A stretch of 64,000 bases of DNA from Variovorax sp. PCZ-1 (lineage in GTDB: Bacteria; Pseudomonadota; Gammaproteobacteria; Burkholderiales; Burkholderiaceae_C), in assembly GCF_018413605.1 (NCBI RefSeq), contig NZ_JAHCDN010000002.1, positions 434,001-498,000 on the forward strand, written 5' to 3'. The notes under the pieces are model-generated. The model had not been told where the DNA came from. It searched no databases and was given only the letters and a program-made list of their open reading frames with translations. Shown piece by piece: positions 10,717 through 18,500 of this stretch (position 1 is the first letter of the stretch; each line of letters opens with the position of its first letter). The translations under genes and the position numbers were made by a program.

Positions 10717-11367
10717 TCAAACAAAGCGGCTTTGCTGACCGACGATGCGCTTGGCCAATTCATCGAGCAGGCCAGAAGTGACCTGCTGAGCTGGATAGGT
10801 CATGTTGTCAACAGCGAATTCCTGGATATTGGACAGGCGAAACGCGATTTGCCCAGTGTCCTGATCAGGCGAGAGTGTCACCGAGCCGCGCGATTGCGTT
10901 TGGTATTCGAAGATATAGGCTTGTAGCTTGTTCGTTTCAGGGTGGCGCTGCTCTTTGCGTTCATGATTGATGTGGCCGAAAGACAGGCGCTTCGTCACGC
11001 GCTCCAAATCTGGCGGAAAATTCACTGCGATGCTGTGCGTGGCAACTTTCCCGGTGCTGGGCAGCAAATCCCAGCCGATGCCTATGTAGTCAAACATCTC
11101 TTTGCCACGATGCATTTTCTTGCGCGAATCGCAGCGGAAATTGAGCATTTGCATCTGTGGGAAGGGCGCTTTGCCATCGAGAGAAAACCGTCCAGCAGCC
11201 GGCGGTTTGATGACATTGAGCTGCGCGCACAAATCGCGTAAATAGTTCAACGCCGTGATGCAAGCATTCTCCGTGGCTTGCGTCACGGCTGTTAAATCTT
11301 GTTGGAATCCCGATTCCTGTTCGCGCAGCGTTTGCGCTTGGTTTTTAAGCTGATTCAGAAAACTCAT
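10717..11367 (-). CDS. Unrecognised protein, 216 aa
   Basis: Not recognised. Seen: an N-terminal coiled-coil-prone stretch (NQLKNQAQTLREQESGFQQD), no signal peptide or membrane segment, a basic region CDSRKKMHRGKEMFDYIGIG, and a beta-rich C-terminal half with GSVTLSPDQDTGQIAFRLSN. Conserved-looking codon use matches the neighbours. It lies between dgt and the RAYT; the stop codon is immediately beside the right REP palindrome, so the last residues (QQSRFV) could have been altered by that insertion. Function unknown. Confidence 0.75.
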   Translation of the reverse strand: MSFLNQLKNQAQTLREQESGFQQDLTAVTQATENACITALNYLRDLCAQLNVIKPPAAGRFSLDGKAPFPQMQMLNFRCDSRKKMHRGKEMFDYIGIGWDLLPSTGKVATHSIAVNFPPDLERVTKRLSFGHINHERKEQRHPETNKLQAYIFEYQTQSRGSVTLSPDQDTGQIAFRLSNIQEFAVDNMTYPAQQVTSGLLDELAKRIVGQQSRFV

Positions 11368-11438
11368 GGGTGTACTCTGCGATGCGATTCCTCTGACCGG
11401 ATTTTATAGGCAGGAATGGACTTCAAGCTACGCACATT

Positions 11439-12581
11439 TCACGCCTTCAGCTTGCGGCAGCTTAATTCTGCGAATCGATCCGTCATGCCGGCGATGTAGT
11501 CTGAAATTGCTCTAGGGAGATCATCTTGCTGCGCGTAGGCTTTTGGCATAAAGGTCGGATTTTGCAGGTAGGCCGAGAAGAGTTCACGCACCATGCCTTG
11601 CGCTTCGTCCATCTTGGCGATGACTTGAGCGTGGCGATAGAGGTGTTTGAAGAGCCAGCTTTTGACTTGCTGCACTTCTTTGGCGAGATTGGGGGAGAAG
11701 CTCACAAGAGGCGGGGCTTGGCGGACGTCTGTTTCTGATGCAATGCCGTGCTCTGAAATTCGTTTTCTCGTTTGGTCGATCACATCGAAGATTTGCGAAG
11801 ACAGCAAGCGACGGATGATCTCAGACAGTAGGCGGCGGCCTTGGAGCTGGGGATACTCGGCGCAAACTTGGGCGTGAAAGCGCTCGAATAACGCGAGTTC
11901 GCGCAAAGCCTCCATGTCAATCAAGCCAGAGCGAATACCGTCATCAATATCATGCGCGTTGTAGGCCATCTCGTCGGCGAGATTGACGAGCTGCGCCTCC
12001 AGAGAAGGCTGTTGCTTAGCAATAAAGCGATGCGCCACGCCGCCAGGCTCAAGCGCCTCCAATCGCGCAGCGTCTTTCGCCGAGCAGTGCTTCAAAATGC
12101 CTTCGCGTGTGGCGAGCGTGAGGTTGAGGCCATCGAAATCGGGGTAGCGCTCTTCCAAGCTATCGACCACGCGCAGGCTTTGCAAGTTGTGCTCAAAGCC
12201 GCCGTGGCCGGGGGCGAGCTCGCGCAAGGCGGCATTCAAAGCGTCTTGCCCAGCATGGCCAAAAGGCGTGTGGCCAAGATCATGCGCCAAGGCCATGGCT
12301 TCCACCAAATCTTCATCCAGCCCGAGTGCCCGCGCCATCGAGCGCGAGAGCTGCGCCACTTCGAGCGAATGCGTCATCCGCGTGCGAAACAAATCGCCTT
12401 CATGATTCAAAAACACCTGCGTTTTATAGACGAGGCGGCGAAAGGCGGTGGAGTGAACGATGCGATCTCGGTCGCGCTGAAAGTCTGAGCGATGCTCGTT
12501 AGAAGCGCCTGATGGCTTCTCAGCATAACGACGGCTGCGCATCTGCTGAGACTGGGTGGCGTAGGGCTGCAATATCCGCAT
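11439..12581 (-). CDS. dgt: Deoxyguanosinetriphosphate triphosphohydrolase-like protein
   Basis: Hydrolyses dNTPs to deoxynucleoside and triphosphate; HD superfamily, 380 aa, typical for the dGTPase-like type. Seen: RDRDRIVHSTAFRRLVYKTQVF near residues 37-58, metal-binding His71 (TRMTHSLEV), the HD pair His100-Asp101 in MALAHDLGHTPFGHAG, and a later Asp in NLADEMAYNAHDIDDG. In Burkholderiales dgt follows aroB; here aroB is upstream too, but a ParDE pair and two R repeats have come between them. Confidence 0.95.
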   Translation of the reverse strand: MRILQPYATQSQQMRSRRYAEKPSGASNEHRSDFQRDRDRIVHSTAFRRLVYKTQVFLNHEGDLFRTRMTHSLEVAQLSRSMARALGLDEDLVEAMALAHDLGHTPFGHAGQDALNAALRELAPGHGGFEHNLQSLRVVDSLEERYPDFDGLNLTLATREGILKHCSAKDAARLEALEPGGVAHRFIAKQQPSLEAQLVNLADEMAYNAHDIDDGIRSGLIDMEALRELALFERFHAQVCAEYPQLQGRRLLSEIIRRLLSSQIFDVIDQTRKRISEHGIASETDVRQAPPLVSFSPNLAKEVQQVKSWLFKHLYRHAQVIAKMDEAQGMVRELFSAYLQNPTFMPKAYAQQDDLPRAISDYIAGMTDRFAELSCRKLKA

Positions 12582-12590
12582 TTATTATGA

Positions 12591-12658
12591 GAAATTTAAG
12601 GCCAAATCAGCATATCGCCGGCATAGAATATGCGCAGAGTGCTATTGAATTAATAGTA
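12591..12658 (+). repeat. Repeat R, copy 3 (left of parDE)
   Basis: GAAATTTAAGGCCAAATCAG, then CATATCGCCGGCATAGAAT, then ATGCGCAGAGTGCTATTGAA, then TTAATAGTA. Almost identical to copy 4 on the other side of the ParDE module and in the same orientation. Confidence 0.92.
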
Positions 12659-12671
12659 ATCGTTGTGTGCT

Positions 12672-13016
12672 TCATGGCGACTGATTCAAACTACCCTCAT
12701 CATCTTGCAGCCACGCAGGAATATCGCGCTTGCCATGCAGCACTCGCCACACATCAATGCTGTCTGCTTGCTCAAAATAAAATACCAAATACGGGAATCG
12801 CGTACAGCTCCAAAACCGCAAGCCGGGCAGATTCAAGGTGTGCGCATATCTCGGAGAGCCAGTTCCTGGGTGGCGTTGAATATGGCCGAGCGCCGCTTCG
12901 AGTTCGTCAACTAAATCAAAGGCAGCCTGCGGTGCATCTTGCTCAAGGTAATACCGCGCGGCTTCGAGCACATCCTGCTCAGCCAATGCGCGCCGGATGA
13001 TCGGCTTGAGTTTCAC
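12672..13016 (-). CDS. parE: ParE/RelE-type toxin
   Basis: 114 aa, RelE/ParE superfamily; ParE toxins act on DNA gyrase. Seen: N-terminal RRALAEQDVLEAARYYLEQD helix pair, the LGHIQRHPGTGSPRY segment and the beta-sheet core LRFWSCTRFPYLVFYFEQ..SIDVWRVLHGKRDIP typical of ParE. The ATG overlaps the stop of the upstream antitoxin by 4 nt (ATGA), as in most parDE operons. Flanked by R repeats. Toxin type is by family resemblance; target not shown by sequence. Confidence 0.88.
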   Translation of the reverse strand: MKLKPIIRRALAEQDVLEAARYYLEQDAPQAAFDLVDELEAALGHIQRHPGTGSPRYAHTLNLPGLRFWSCTRFPYLVFYFEQADSIDVWRVLHGKRDIPAWLQDDEGSLNQSP

Positions 13017-13264
13017 TTCGTTGCGGTTTTGTTGGCCATCTTGGAAATCGTTTGGCGCAAGCTATCAAAGTAAGCTGCGTCAAACTCACCGACGGCTGGC
13101 GAACGAGCGCCAGCCAGCAGCAAGCCACGCAACTGTTTACGCTCCTGATCTTCGCGTATGAGCGCGCGCACGTATTCGCTAGCAGTGCCAAAGCTTCCTT
13201 CTGAAACTTGGTCGTCCACATAAGTCTTCAAGCCATCAGGCAGGGAAATGTTCATCGTGCTCAT
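13013..13264 (-). CDS. parD: ParD-type antitoxin (ribbon-helix-helix)
   Basis: 83 aa from the ATG at 13264; the open frame extends further upstream, but residues before MSTMNISLPDGL have no family resemblance. Seen: RHH DNA-binding strand MNISLPDGLKTYVDDQV, then GSFGTASEYVRALIREDQER and a C-terminal toxin-binding tail ending SKMANKTATK. Neutralises the ParE encoded immediately downstream and probably autoregulates the operon. An alternative start at 13255 (MNIS) cannot be excluded. Confidence 0.9.
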   Translation of the reverse strand: MSTMNISLPDGLKTYVDDQVSEGSFGTASEYVRALIREDQERKQLRGLLLAGARSPAVGEFDAAYFDSLRQTISKMANKTATK

Positions 13265-13362
13265 GGGGAAATGATAGCGAATTTGGCAAAATTTGGCAAG
13301 AATGACTGCGGCGCAAGCCTCGCGGTCAACCTCTACAGCTTCAAGCCTGGTGCCCTTTTGAC

Positions 13363-13431
13363 AAAAATCTAAGGCCAAATCAGCACATCGCCGGCATAGA
13401 ATCTGCGCAGAGTGCTACTAAATTGATAGTA
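13363..13431 (+). repeat. Repeat R, copy 4 (between parDE and aroB)
   Basis: AAAAATCTAAGGCCAAATCA, then GCACATCGCCGGCATAGAAT, then CTGCGCAGAGTGCTACTAAA, then TTGATAGTA. Same orientation as copy 3, differing at only a few positions over the shared 60 bp. It ends 4 nt before the aroB stop codon. Confidence 0.92.
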
Positions 13432-13435
13432 TTCA

Positions 13436-14557
13436 CTATGCCATACAAGTAGCAATCACCTCGCGCACCATACCTTCCGGAGCAGTGCGCAGCGTAGCCC
13501 GCCCAGGCGGATCAATCGTGATAAAGCGAATCTCGCCCGCCTCAGCTTTCTTATCCACCTGCATCAACTGCAAATAGCGCGAAGCAACATCGGAGCAGCC
13601 TTCCAAAGGCAACGCAGGCGCTCGCGTAGGCAAGCCCGCCCGCTCAATCAAGCGCGTGAGCCGCTGCACAAAAGCCGTATCCACCGTCCCCAGCTTTTCC
13701 GAGAGCACAGCTGCCATCACCATCCCGCAGCCCACGCCCTCGCCATGCAGCCACGCGCCGTAGCCCAAGCCTGCTTCAATCGCGTGGCCGAAGGTGTGGC
13801 CGAAATTCAAAATCGCGCGAATGCCGCCTTCCTTCTCATCCTCGCCCACCACAGCCGCCTTGATCTCGCAACTGCGCTTCACCGCATGCGCGAGCAGCAC
13901 CTCGTCGCCCGCGCGCAACCCATCGATATTCGCCTCAATCCAATCAAAGAAAGCCATGTCGTAAATCGGCCCGTATTTAATGACCTCGGCCAAACCCGCA
14001 GACATCTCACGCGGCGGCAGCGTCTTGAGCACCGCCAAATCACACACCACCAGCTCCGGCTGATAAAACGCGCCAACCATGTTCTTGCCCAGCGGATGGT
14101 TGATCGCCGTCTTCCCGCCCACACTCGAATCCACCTGCGCCAGCAGCGTGGTCGGCACCTGCACAAACGGCACCCCGCGCATATAGCAAGCCGCCGCAAA
14201 CCCCGTCATATCGCCCACCACCCCGCCGCCCAAGGCAAACAGCGTCGTCTTGCGATCCGCCCCGCTGCCCAGCAGCTGATCAAAAATCTTATTTAAAGTC
14301 TCCCAGCTTTTGAACTCCTCCCCATCAGGCAGGATAAGCGTCTGCACATTCGGATAGCGCGTTTGCAAAGCCTCGAATAGCTGCGCCGCATAGAGTGGCG
14401 CCACCGTGCTGTTCGTCACAATCAAAGCGCTACTCGCCTTAGGAAGCTTGGCATAAGTGGCCGCGTCTTGCAGCAGCCCCGAGCCAATCTGAATGGAATA
14501 AGAGCGACCTTCAAGGCTGACGGGGACGGTGTGGAGAAGCTTTGAAACTGTAGGCAT
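13436..14557 (-). CDS. aroB: 3-dehydroquinate synthase
   Basis: Second step of the shikimate pathway: DAHP to 3-dehydroquinate, NAD- and metal-dependent. 373 aa from [15 protein letters not shown]; an ORF start 24 nt upstream is less typical. Seen: [14 protein letters not shown], the NAD-binding [40 protein letters not shown], metal ligands in AEVIKYG and [12 protein letters not shown], and [13 protein letters not shown]. Normally the gene directly after aroK; here aroK is 40 kb away at 54.1 kb on the other strand. Confidence 0.97.
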   Translation of the reverse strand: MPTVSKLLHTVPVSLEGRSYSIQIGSGLLQDAATYAKLPKASSALIVTNSTVAPLYAAQLFEALQTRYPNVQTLILPDGEEFKSWETLNKIFDQLLGSGADRKTTLFALGGGVVGDMTGFAAACYMRGVPFVQVPTTLLAQVDSSVGGKTAINHPLGKNMVGAFYQPELVVCDLAVLKTLPPREMSAGLAEVIKYGPIYDMAFFDWIEANIDGLRAGDEVLLAHAVKRSCEIKAAVVGEDEKEGGIRAILNFGHTFGHAIEAGLGYGAWLHGEGVGCGMVMAAVLSEKLGTVDTAFVQRLTRLIERAGLPTRAPALPLEGCSDVASRYLQLMQVDKKAEAGEIRFITIDPPGRATLRTAPEGMVREVIATCMA

Positions 14558-14654
14558 GCCGTGATTGTCTGCGATCAACATGCAGGCATTGCCTTAAAGA
14601 AAGCGCAGAAATGAAAATCTGAGCACAAAAGGCAGCCAAAGGCTACAATATGGC

Positions 14655-14948
14655 ATGCAAACGGACAAACCCATCACTTGGAGCGCGGAAAAGAATCTGC
14701 AACTGATGGCGCAGCGCGGCGTGTGTTTTGAGGACGTTTTGGTGGCCGTGGCTGGAGAAGGTTTGCTGGCCAATGTGTCGCATCCGCAGCCTGAGCGCTA
14801 TGGGCATCAAAGGATATGGGTCGTCAAAATGAAAGCCTATGTTTATCTTGTGCCGTATGTAGAAAACGATCAGCATATTTTCCTGAAAACCATAATTCCC
14901 AGCCGCAAAGCCACGCGCCAATACCTCGGAGAAACCCATGAAAGCTAA
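14655..14948 (+). CDS. BrnT-like toxin of a type II toxin-antitoxin pair
   Basis: 97 aa. Resembles BrnT/DUF4258-type small RNase toxins: ITWSAEKNLQLMAQRGVCFED at the N-terminus, central RYGHQRIWVVKMKAYVYLVPY and the C-terminal IIPSRKATRQYL, which corresponds to the ARKATR-type motif of BrnT. It overlaps the next gene by 11 nt, and that gene encodes a CopG-like antitoxin, so toxin comes first as in brnTA. Exact subfamily uncertain. It starts the + strand accessory block next to aroB. Confidence 0.75.
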   Translation: MQTDKPITWSAEKNLQLMAQRGVCFEDVLVAVAGEGLLANVSHPQPERYGHQRIWVVKMKAYVYLVPYVENDQHIFLKTIIPSRKATRQYLGETHES

Positions 14949-15249
14949 CGCCCCCCGCACAGCAAAAATCACCACCACGCAAGACGATGCCAACGAGCAA
15001 GCCCTGCTCGATTCCTTCGAGGCCGGTGAGTGGATTTCCAATTCCGATGAAGCCACAGACATCGCCCGCTACCGCACAGCCGCCTCCAAAGCCCTGCTCA
15101 AAAACAAACGTGTGAACATCCGCTTATCCAGCATGGATTTAGAAGGCCTGCAAGCCAAAGCCGCGCAGGAAGGTTTGCCTTATCAAACTTTGATTGCTAG
15201 CGTGTTGCACAAGTATGTCTCGGGGCGGTTGGTGAATTCGCAGATGTGA
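14938..15249 (+). CDS. CopG-family antitoxin partner
   Basis: 103 aa. Seen: C-terminal ribbon-helix-helix-like segment VNIRLSSMDLEGLQAKAAQE followed by GLPYQTLIASVLHKYVSGRL, a very characteristic CopG/BrnA-type antitoxin signature, and an acidic N-terminal half (LDSFEAGEWISNSDEATD) that would bind the toxin. Overlaps the BrnT-like gene by 11 nt, so the two are translationally coupled. Expected to repress its own operon. Confidence 0.82.
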   Translation: MKANAPRTAKITTTQDDANEQALLDSFEAGEWISNSDEATDIARYRTAASKALLKNKRVNIRLSSMDLEGLQAKAAQEGLPYQTLIASVLHKYVSGRLVNSQM

Positions 15250-15297
15250 ATTTGCTTTTTCTTCGCTCTACCCGCAAGCTTGCTTCGCCTTCACGCA

Positions 15298-15460
15298 ACC
15301 CGCTCGCCTGCCACGTGACGTGCCCGAAAAAGCCGAGGACTGTCTTTTTCAGCGCGTTGTGCATGGTTTCACAAGCTGCTGATCTTTTGTAGCGATGATT
15401 ACATGGCTGGCCGCGCCCGACCGAGACAGTCTTCGTTTTTTCAGACCCATCACGCGGCGG
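15298..15460. repeat. 163-bp element, copy 1 (MITE-like)
   Basis: Begins ACCCGCTCGCCTGCCACGTG and ends TTTTCAGACCCATCACGCGG; about nine in ten bases match copy 2 at 16100-16261, 802 bp downstream, same orientation. Inside each copy, CGAAAAAGCCGAGGACTGTC near the left is roughly the reverse complement of AGACAGTCTTCGTTTTTTCA near the right, so each copy could fold into a long stem. Confidence 0.85.
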
Positions 15461-15496
15461 CTATACGTGTCGGCGCGTTGTTCCTTCGTTTTACAG

Positions 15497-15560
15497 GGAA
15501 TTTGAAGCAAAAGAGGCATATCGCCGGCGTATTTATTGCGCGGCGTGCTATCGAAATATG
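15497..15560 (+). repeat. Repeat R, copy 5
   Basis: GGAATTTGAAGCAAAAGAGG, CATATCGCCGGCGTATTTAT, TGCGCGGCGTGCTATCGAAA, TATGA. Shares the unusual TTTATTGCG variant only with copy 6, on the other side of the VOC gene. Confidence 0.88.
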
Positions 15561-15612
15561 AGTTCATGCACAGGAAGATGGTTACGCAAAAGCAGTCGCG
15601 AGACCAGTGATG

Positions 15613-15987
15613 CTAAGGCGCGATGACTTGACCAATCCGTACCAAATTACCATCAACGTCAATCAAAGCAAACTCGCGCAGCCCCCAAGGCTTGTTTTCT
15701 AGCTCGGTCAAGCGAGGTATGCCTGAGCTTGGCAATTGAGCTGCCCGGCAAGCGCGATAGAAAGATTCGACATCGGTGACGCGGATGTAGCAGCCCACTG
15801 AAGACTCCGCAGGCACGAGCTCTTGATGAGTGAAAAAATGAAGCTCAACGCTGCCTCTGTGGAGGATGGCATAGCCTTTGTCACACGCGTGGACTCCGCC
15901 CTCAAAACCAAGACGCTTGTAGAACGCAACCGTGTCGCTGACCGAGCGGCTCGGCAGTATGGGGATAGCGATATCGAGCAGTTCCAT
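15613..15987 (-). CDS. VOC-fold protein, bleomycin-resistance (Ble) type
   Basis: 124 aa from MELLDIAIPILPSRS. Seen: VOC fold with ILPSRSVSDTVAFYKRLGFE, VELHFFTHQEL, VGCYIRVTDVESFYRA and the C-terminal KPWGLREFALIDVDGNLVRI, the order found in Ble drug-binding proteins, which sequester rather than degrade glycopeptide drugs. The open frame extends upstream through R copy 6 and the 163-bp element, but that part is repeat sequence. Bracketed by R copies 5 and 6 and the two 163-bp elements, so it looks like an acquired cassette. The ligand is not known. Confidence 0.85.
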   Translation of the reverse strand: MELLDIAIPILPSRSVSDTVAFYKRLGFEGGVHACDKGYAILHRGSVELHFFTHQELVPAESSVGCYIRVTDVESFYRACRAAQLPSSGIPRLTELENKPWGLREFALIDVDGNLVRIGQVIAP

Positions 15988-16023
15988 AGCTCTTTCGATT
16001 CTACGCCGCTTGAGATCTTGCAG

Positions 16024-16089
16024 AGGATTTAAAGCAAAAAACAGCATATCGCCGGCATTTTTATTGCGAAGTATGCTATCAAAATAATA
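16024..16089 (+). repeat. Repeat R, copy 6
   Basis: AGGATTTAAAGCAAAAAACA, GCATATCGCCGGCATTTTTA, TTGCGAAGTATGCTATCAAA, ATAATA. Same orientation as copy 5. Confidence 0.88.
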
Positions 16090-16099
16090 ACATTGCACC

Positions 16100-16261
16100 A
16101 CCCGCTCGCCTGCCACGTGACGTGCCCGAAAAAGCCAAGTACTGTCTTTTCGGCGCACTGTGCACGGTTTCACGAGCTGTCGATCTTTTGTAGCGATGAT
16201 TACATGACTGGCTGCGCCCGATCGAGACAGTCTTCGTTTTTTCAGACCCATCACGCGGCGG
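16100..16261. repeat. 163-bp element, copy 2 (MITE-like)
   Basis: Direct repeat of 15298-15460 (ACCCGCTCGCCTGCCACGTG to CAGACCCATCACGCGGCGG) with scattered substitutions and one deleted base. Ends 150 bp before the GHKL ATPase start. Confidence 0.85.
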
Positions 16262-16411
16262 ATGCGAAGTCTTTACTGTATTGCACTCGTCTAATCTACG
16301 AACAATAATGTTCATTGGTATGTCGTTAGTTTTGAGCGAGCACCTCTGCGTATACTACGTCAACTGTTACAAATAACGCTGACAAACAAGGTCAAAAAGA
16401 AAGCAAAAGTC

Positions 16412-18379
16412 ATGGAACAACGATCGGATGTGGAGTTCAGAGCTGAGAAGTTGTACAAAAACTCTAGAGAGAAGTTTGGCTACCTGTTTCGAGAGGTCGT
16501 CTCAAACTCAATCCATGCCGCACTGATCAAAACTTCCTTACAAACATCAAAAGATTTTAAGCCGCTTGTCAGATTCACTGTTAAAAGACAACACGGAGCC
16601 TTAGAAATTTGCATTGAGGACAACGGTGAGGGTTTTCATGATCGCAACAGAGCGTATTTCACAAGCCTAGATTCCAAAAATACTGAAAAGGAGAAGCTAA
16701 ATTTTCACCCAAAGGGACAAGGTCGCCTCGCAATCGTTTACTTTTCCGATATGGCAAAGTATTCGTCTGTTTACGCTAATTCGTCAGGGGAGTTAAATCG
16801 CATTGAATTTGATTACCCTGAACGCAGCCCATCGTTGTTTGATCTGAGTGACGTAGGTTCATCAATTGTGAATGAGGGAATTACTGGTACAACGATCCAA
16901 CTCACACTTGCAAAGCAACAGTCGCTTGGTCGAGCCAATACATTCTTCAATAAATACTCTGATGTCAATAAGCTGGCTGGATGGTTCATAGAGACGTTTT
17001 TTCCTTTTTTCATGGAAAATGAAGCCCTAGAACTCCAAATCAATATTCAAGGAGACGCGGAGCCAATAACTATTAATAAAGCATTCATCGAAAAGAATGT
17101 AAAGCGTGTTCCATTCAGCGTGAAATTTGATGGGTCTTCCGCCAACACTACACATTTTCAAATGTGGTTGGTGTCAGTGGCAACGGCACCAAAGAGCAAG
17201 AATCAAGTAACTTGCTTCGCAAGGCATCTCCAAGCTGAAATCGAGGGCGGAAAACTTGAGTATGAAATTGATCTTCCTGTTGCCTATGACTGGAGATTAA
17301 CGTCGGAGTTTTTCGACGATAACGTTGATCAAAAGGGTGACAAAATTGAGATAAGTGACGCCGACTTAGAGCAAATTCAAGTCGCTTTAAATCAAGCACT
17401 AGATACTGAGTTCTCATTGCAGATCACTGCTAATCGCGCAGAGTCTCAAAAAAATGTCGAGAATGCGAAGGCTAAGTTCCAATCGCTTTCGGTCTTTATT
17501 GATGCTCGGAAAAATTCAGAAACGAGACGGATTCTGAAAGACGCAGATATAGTGAGCGGTGCCTTGGAGGATAAGGGTAAGGTCGAGAGGACATATTGGA
17601 TTAGCGAAGAAGCGGATCCAGAAGAAGTAGGAAAGCTATTGAACTCTTCACTTCACATATACATCCACCATAGAGGCAGAGTTTTAAAGCGTCTCAAAGA
17701 ACTGGTTCTTCTATATAACGAAGAAGGCGAAGAAAAGAAAGAGCGGGAAAATGATGTTCATGATCTGTTCCTGCGTAGAGGTAATTCTCTTAAGGAATCG
17801 AATGGAAAAAGCCATCTTCACAATCTTTGGATTCTGGACGATAAGTACACGATCTTTTCAGAGACTCTTCAAGCCTCAAGTACAAAAAGCGGTTCGTCAG
17901 TATCTGACATTTACATCTGGGCAGATGATTTGGAAAAGACGAAAGAGCTTTTGATACTTGAGCTTAAGTCAACAACCTCATCTCACAATGCAGGAGATAA
18001 ATATGAGAGTATGGTCGCGCAGGTGAAGCGGTATGCAAAGCAGTTTTATCAAAATCCTACAAAAGTTCTCAACTGGCATGTGAATCCGGAAAACGTTTTG
18101 TATTCTGGCGTTGTGCTAGCTAGAAAAAGTGACATCTATAGGGAACTGAATTCAAACAATGGCGGGTCGTCGCCGAACAAGATTCCGTTTCTGGAGTCTT
18201 CTTATTACTTCTACGAGAATTTCTCTGTAGAGCAGAACGCTACGGCAGAACCTAAATTCATGAAGATTCGCATAGAAATGTATTCCTATGAGGACATCCA
18301 TAGACTCGCAGAATCTAGAAATGCGGTGTTCCTAAAGCTCCTCAAAAATGAGTTTAGCGTCGGCAAATCGCAACTCTAA
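16412..18379 (+). CDS. GHKL (Hsp90/MutL-like) ATPase with C-terminal PD-(D/E)XK-like domain; candidate defence protein
   Basis: 655 aa, no signal peptide or membrane segment. N-terminal GHKL ATP-binding fold: N-box REVVSNSIHAAL (Glu28, Asn32), G1 box IEDNGEGF (Asp70), a lid with HPKGQGRLAIVYF (about 99-111) and GITGTTIQL (about 157-165). Middle region about 200-440 has no recognised domain and includes charged helices. C-terminal part (about 445-560) has NLWILDDKY, then SDIYIW, LLILELKS and QVKRYAKQF, matching the D..ExK..Q pattern of PD-(D/E)XK nucleases. Similar ATPase-plus-nuclease proteins are annotated only as ATP-binding proteins. The gene is visibly more AT-rich than its neighbours, stands alone, and abuts repeats, all suggesting transfer. 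No strong Shine-Dalgarno site. Role in phage defence is inference. Confidence 0.8.
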   Translation: MEQRSDVEFRAEKLYKNSREKFGYLFREVVSNSIHAALIKTSLQTSKDFKPLVRFTVKRQHGALEICIEDNGEGFHDRNRAYFTSLDSKNTEKEKLNFHPKGQGRLAIVYFSDMAKYSSVYANSSGELNRIEFDYPERSPSLFDLSDVGSSIVNEGITGTTIQLTLAKQQSLGRANTFFNKYSDVNKLAGWFIETFFPFFMENEALELQINIQGDAEPITINKAFIEKNVKRVPFSVKFDGSSANTTHFQMWLVSVATAPKSKNQVTCFARHLQAEIEGGKLEYEIDLPVAYDWRLTSEFFDDNVDQKGDKIEISDADLEQIQVALNQALDTEFSLQITANRAESQKNVENAKAKFQSLSVFIDARKNSETRRILKDADIVSGALEDKGKVERTYWISEEADPEEVGKLLNSSLHIYIHHRGRVLKRLKELVLLYNEEGEEKKERENDVHDLFLRRGNSLKESNGKSHLHNLWILDDKYTIFSETLQASSTKSGSSVSDIYIWADDLEKTKELLILELKSTTSSHNAGDKYESMVAQVKRYAKQFYQNPTKVLNWHVNPENVLYSGVVLARKSDIYRELNSNNGGSSPNKIPFLESSYYFYENFSVEQNATAEPKFMKIRIEMYSYEDIHRLAESRNAVFLKLLKNEFSVGKSQL

Positions 18380-18500
18380 CAACTGCTTTGACCCGTTTAC
18401 CAAGCTGGAACTTTGTGAGCTAAGCGAATTGTTTTGCAAACGCGGATGATCGTGGCAGATGTTTGTTGCTGAAAGAACTGCCGTAAGATTTTTCCGTAGT

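Larger units (their letters stand above)
15250..15612. other. Intergenic accessory stretch with element copy 1 and R copy 5
   Basis: No credible gene. It contains a 163-bp element (15298-15460) repeated at 16100-16261 and repeat R (15497-15560). The short minus-strand ORF at 15349-15567 covers both repeats and is explained by them. Confidence 0.75.
15988..16411. other. Intergenic stretch with R copy 6, element copy 2 and the ATPase upstream region
   Basis: No credible gene. Holds R (16024-16089), the second 163-bp element (16100-16261) and about 150 bp of AT-rich DNA before the GHKL ATPase. GTATACT near 16351 could serve as a -10 box, but no well-placed -35 box was found. Confidence 0.65.

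Noticed and set aside
15349-15567. Small minus-strand ORF over the 163-bp element and R
   Set aside because: Made entirely of repeat sequence, with no ribosome site or family resemblance.
15988-16254. N-terminal extension of the VOC gene (MMGLKKRRLSRSG...)
   Set aside because: It translates the 163-bp element and R; the VOC fold begins at MELLDIAIP.
16263-18500. Integron attC sites or a cassette array around the ATPase
   Set aside because: No GTTRRRY/RYYYAAC pair with complementary arms and no integrase gene in the window.
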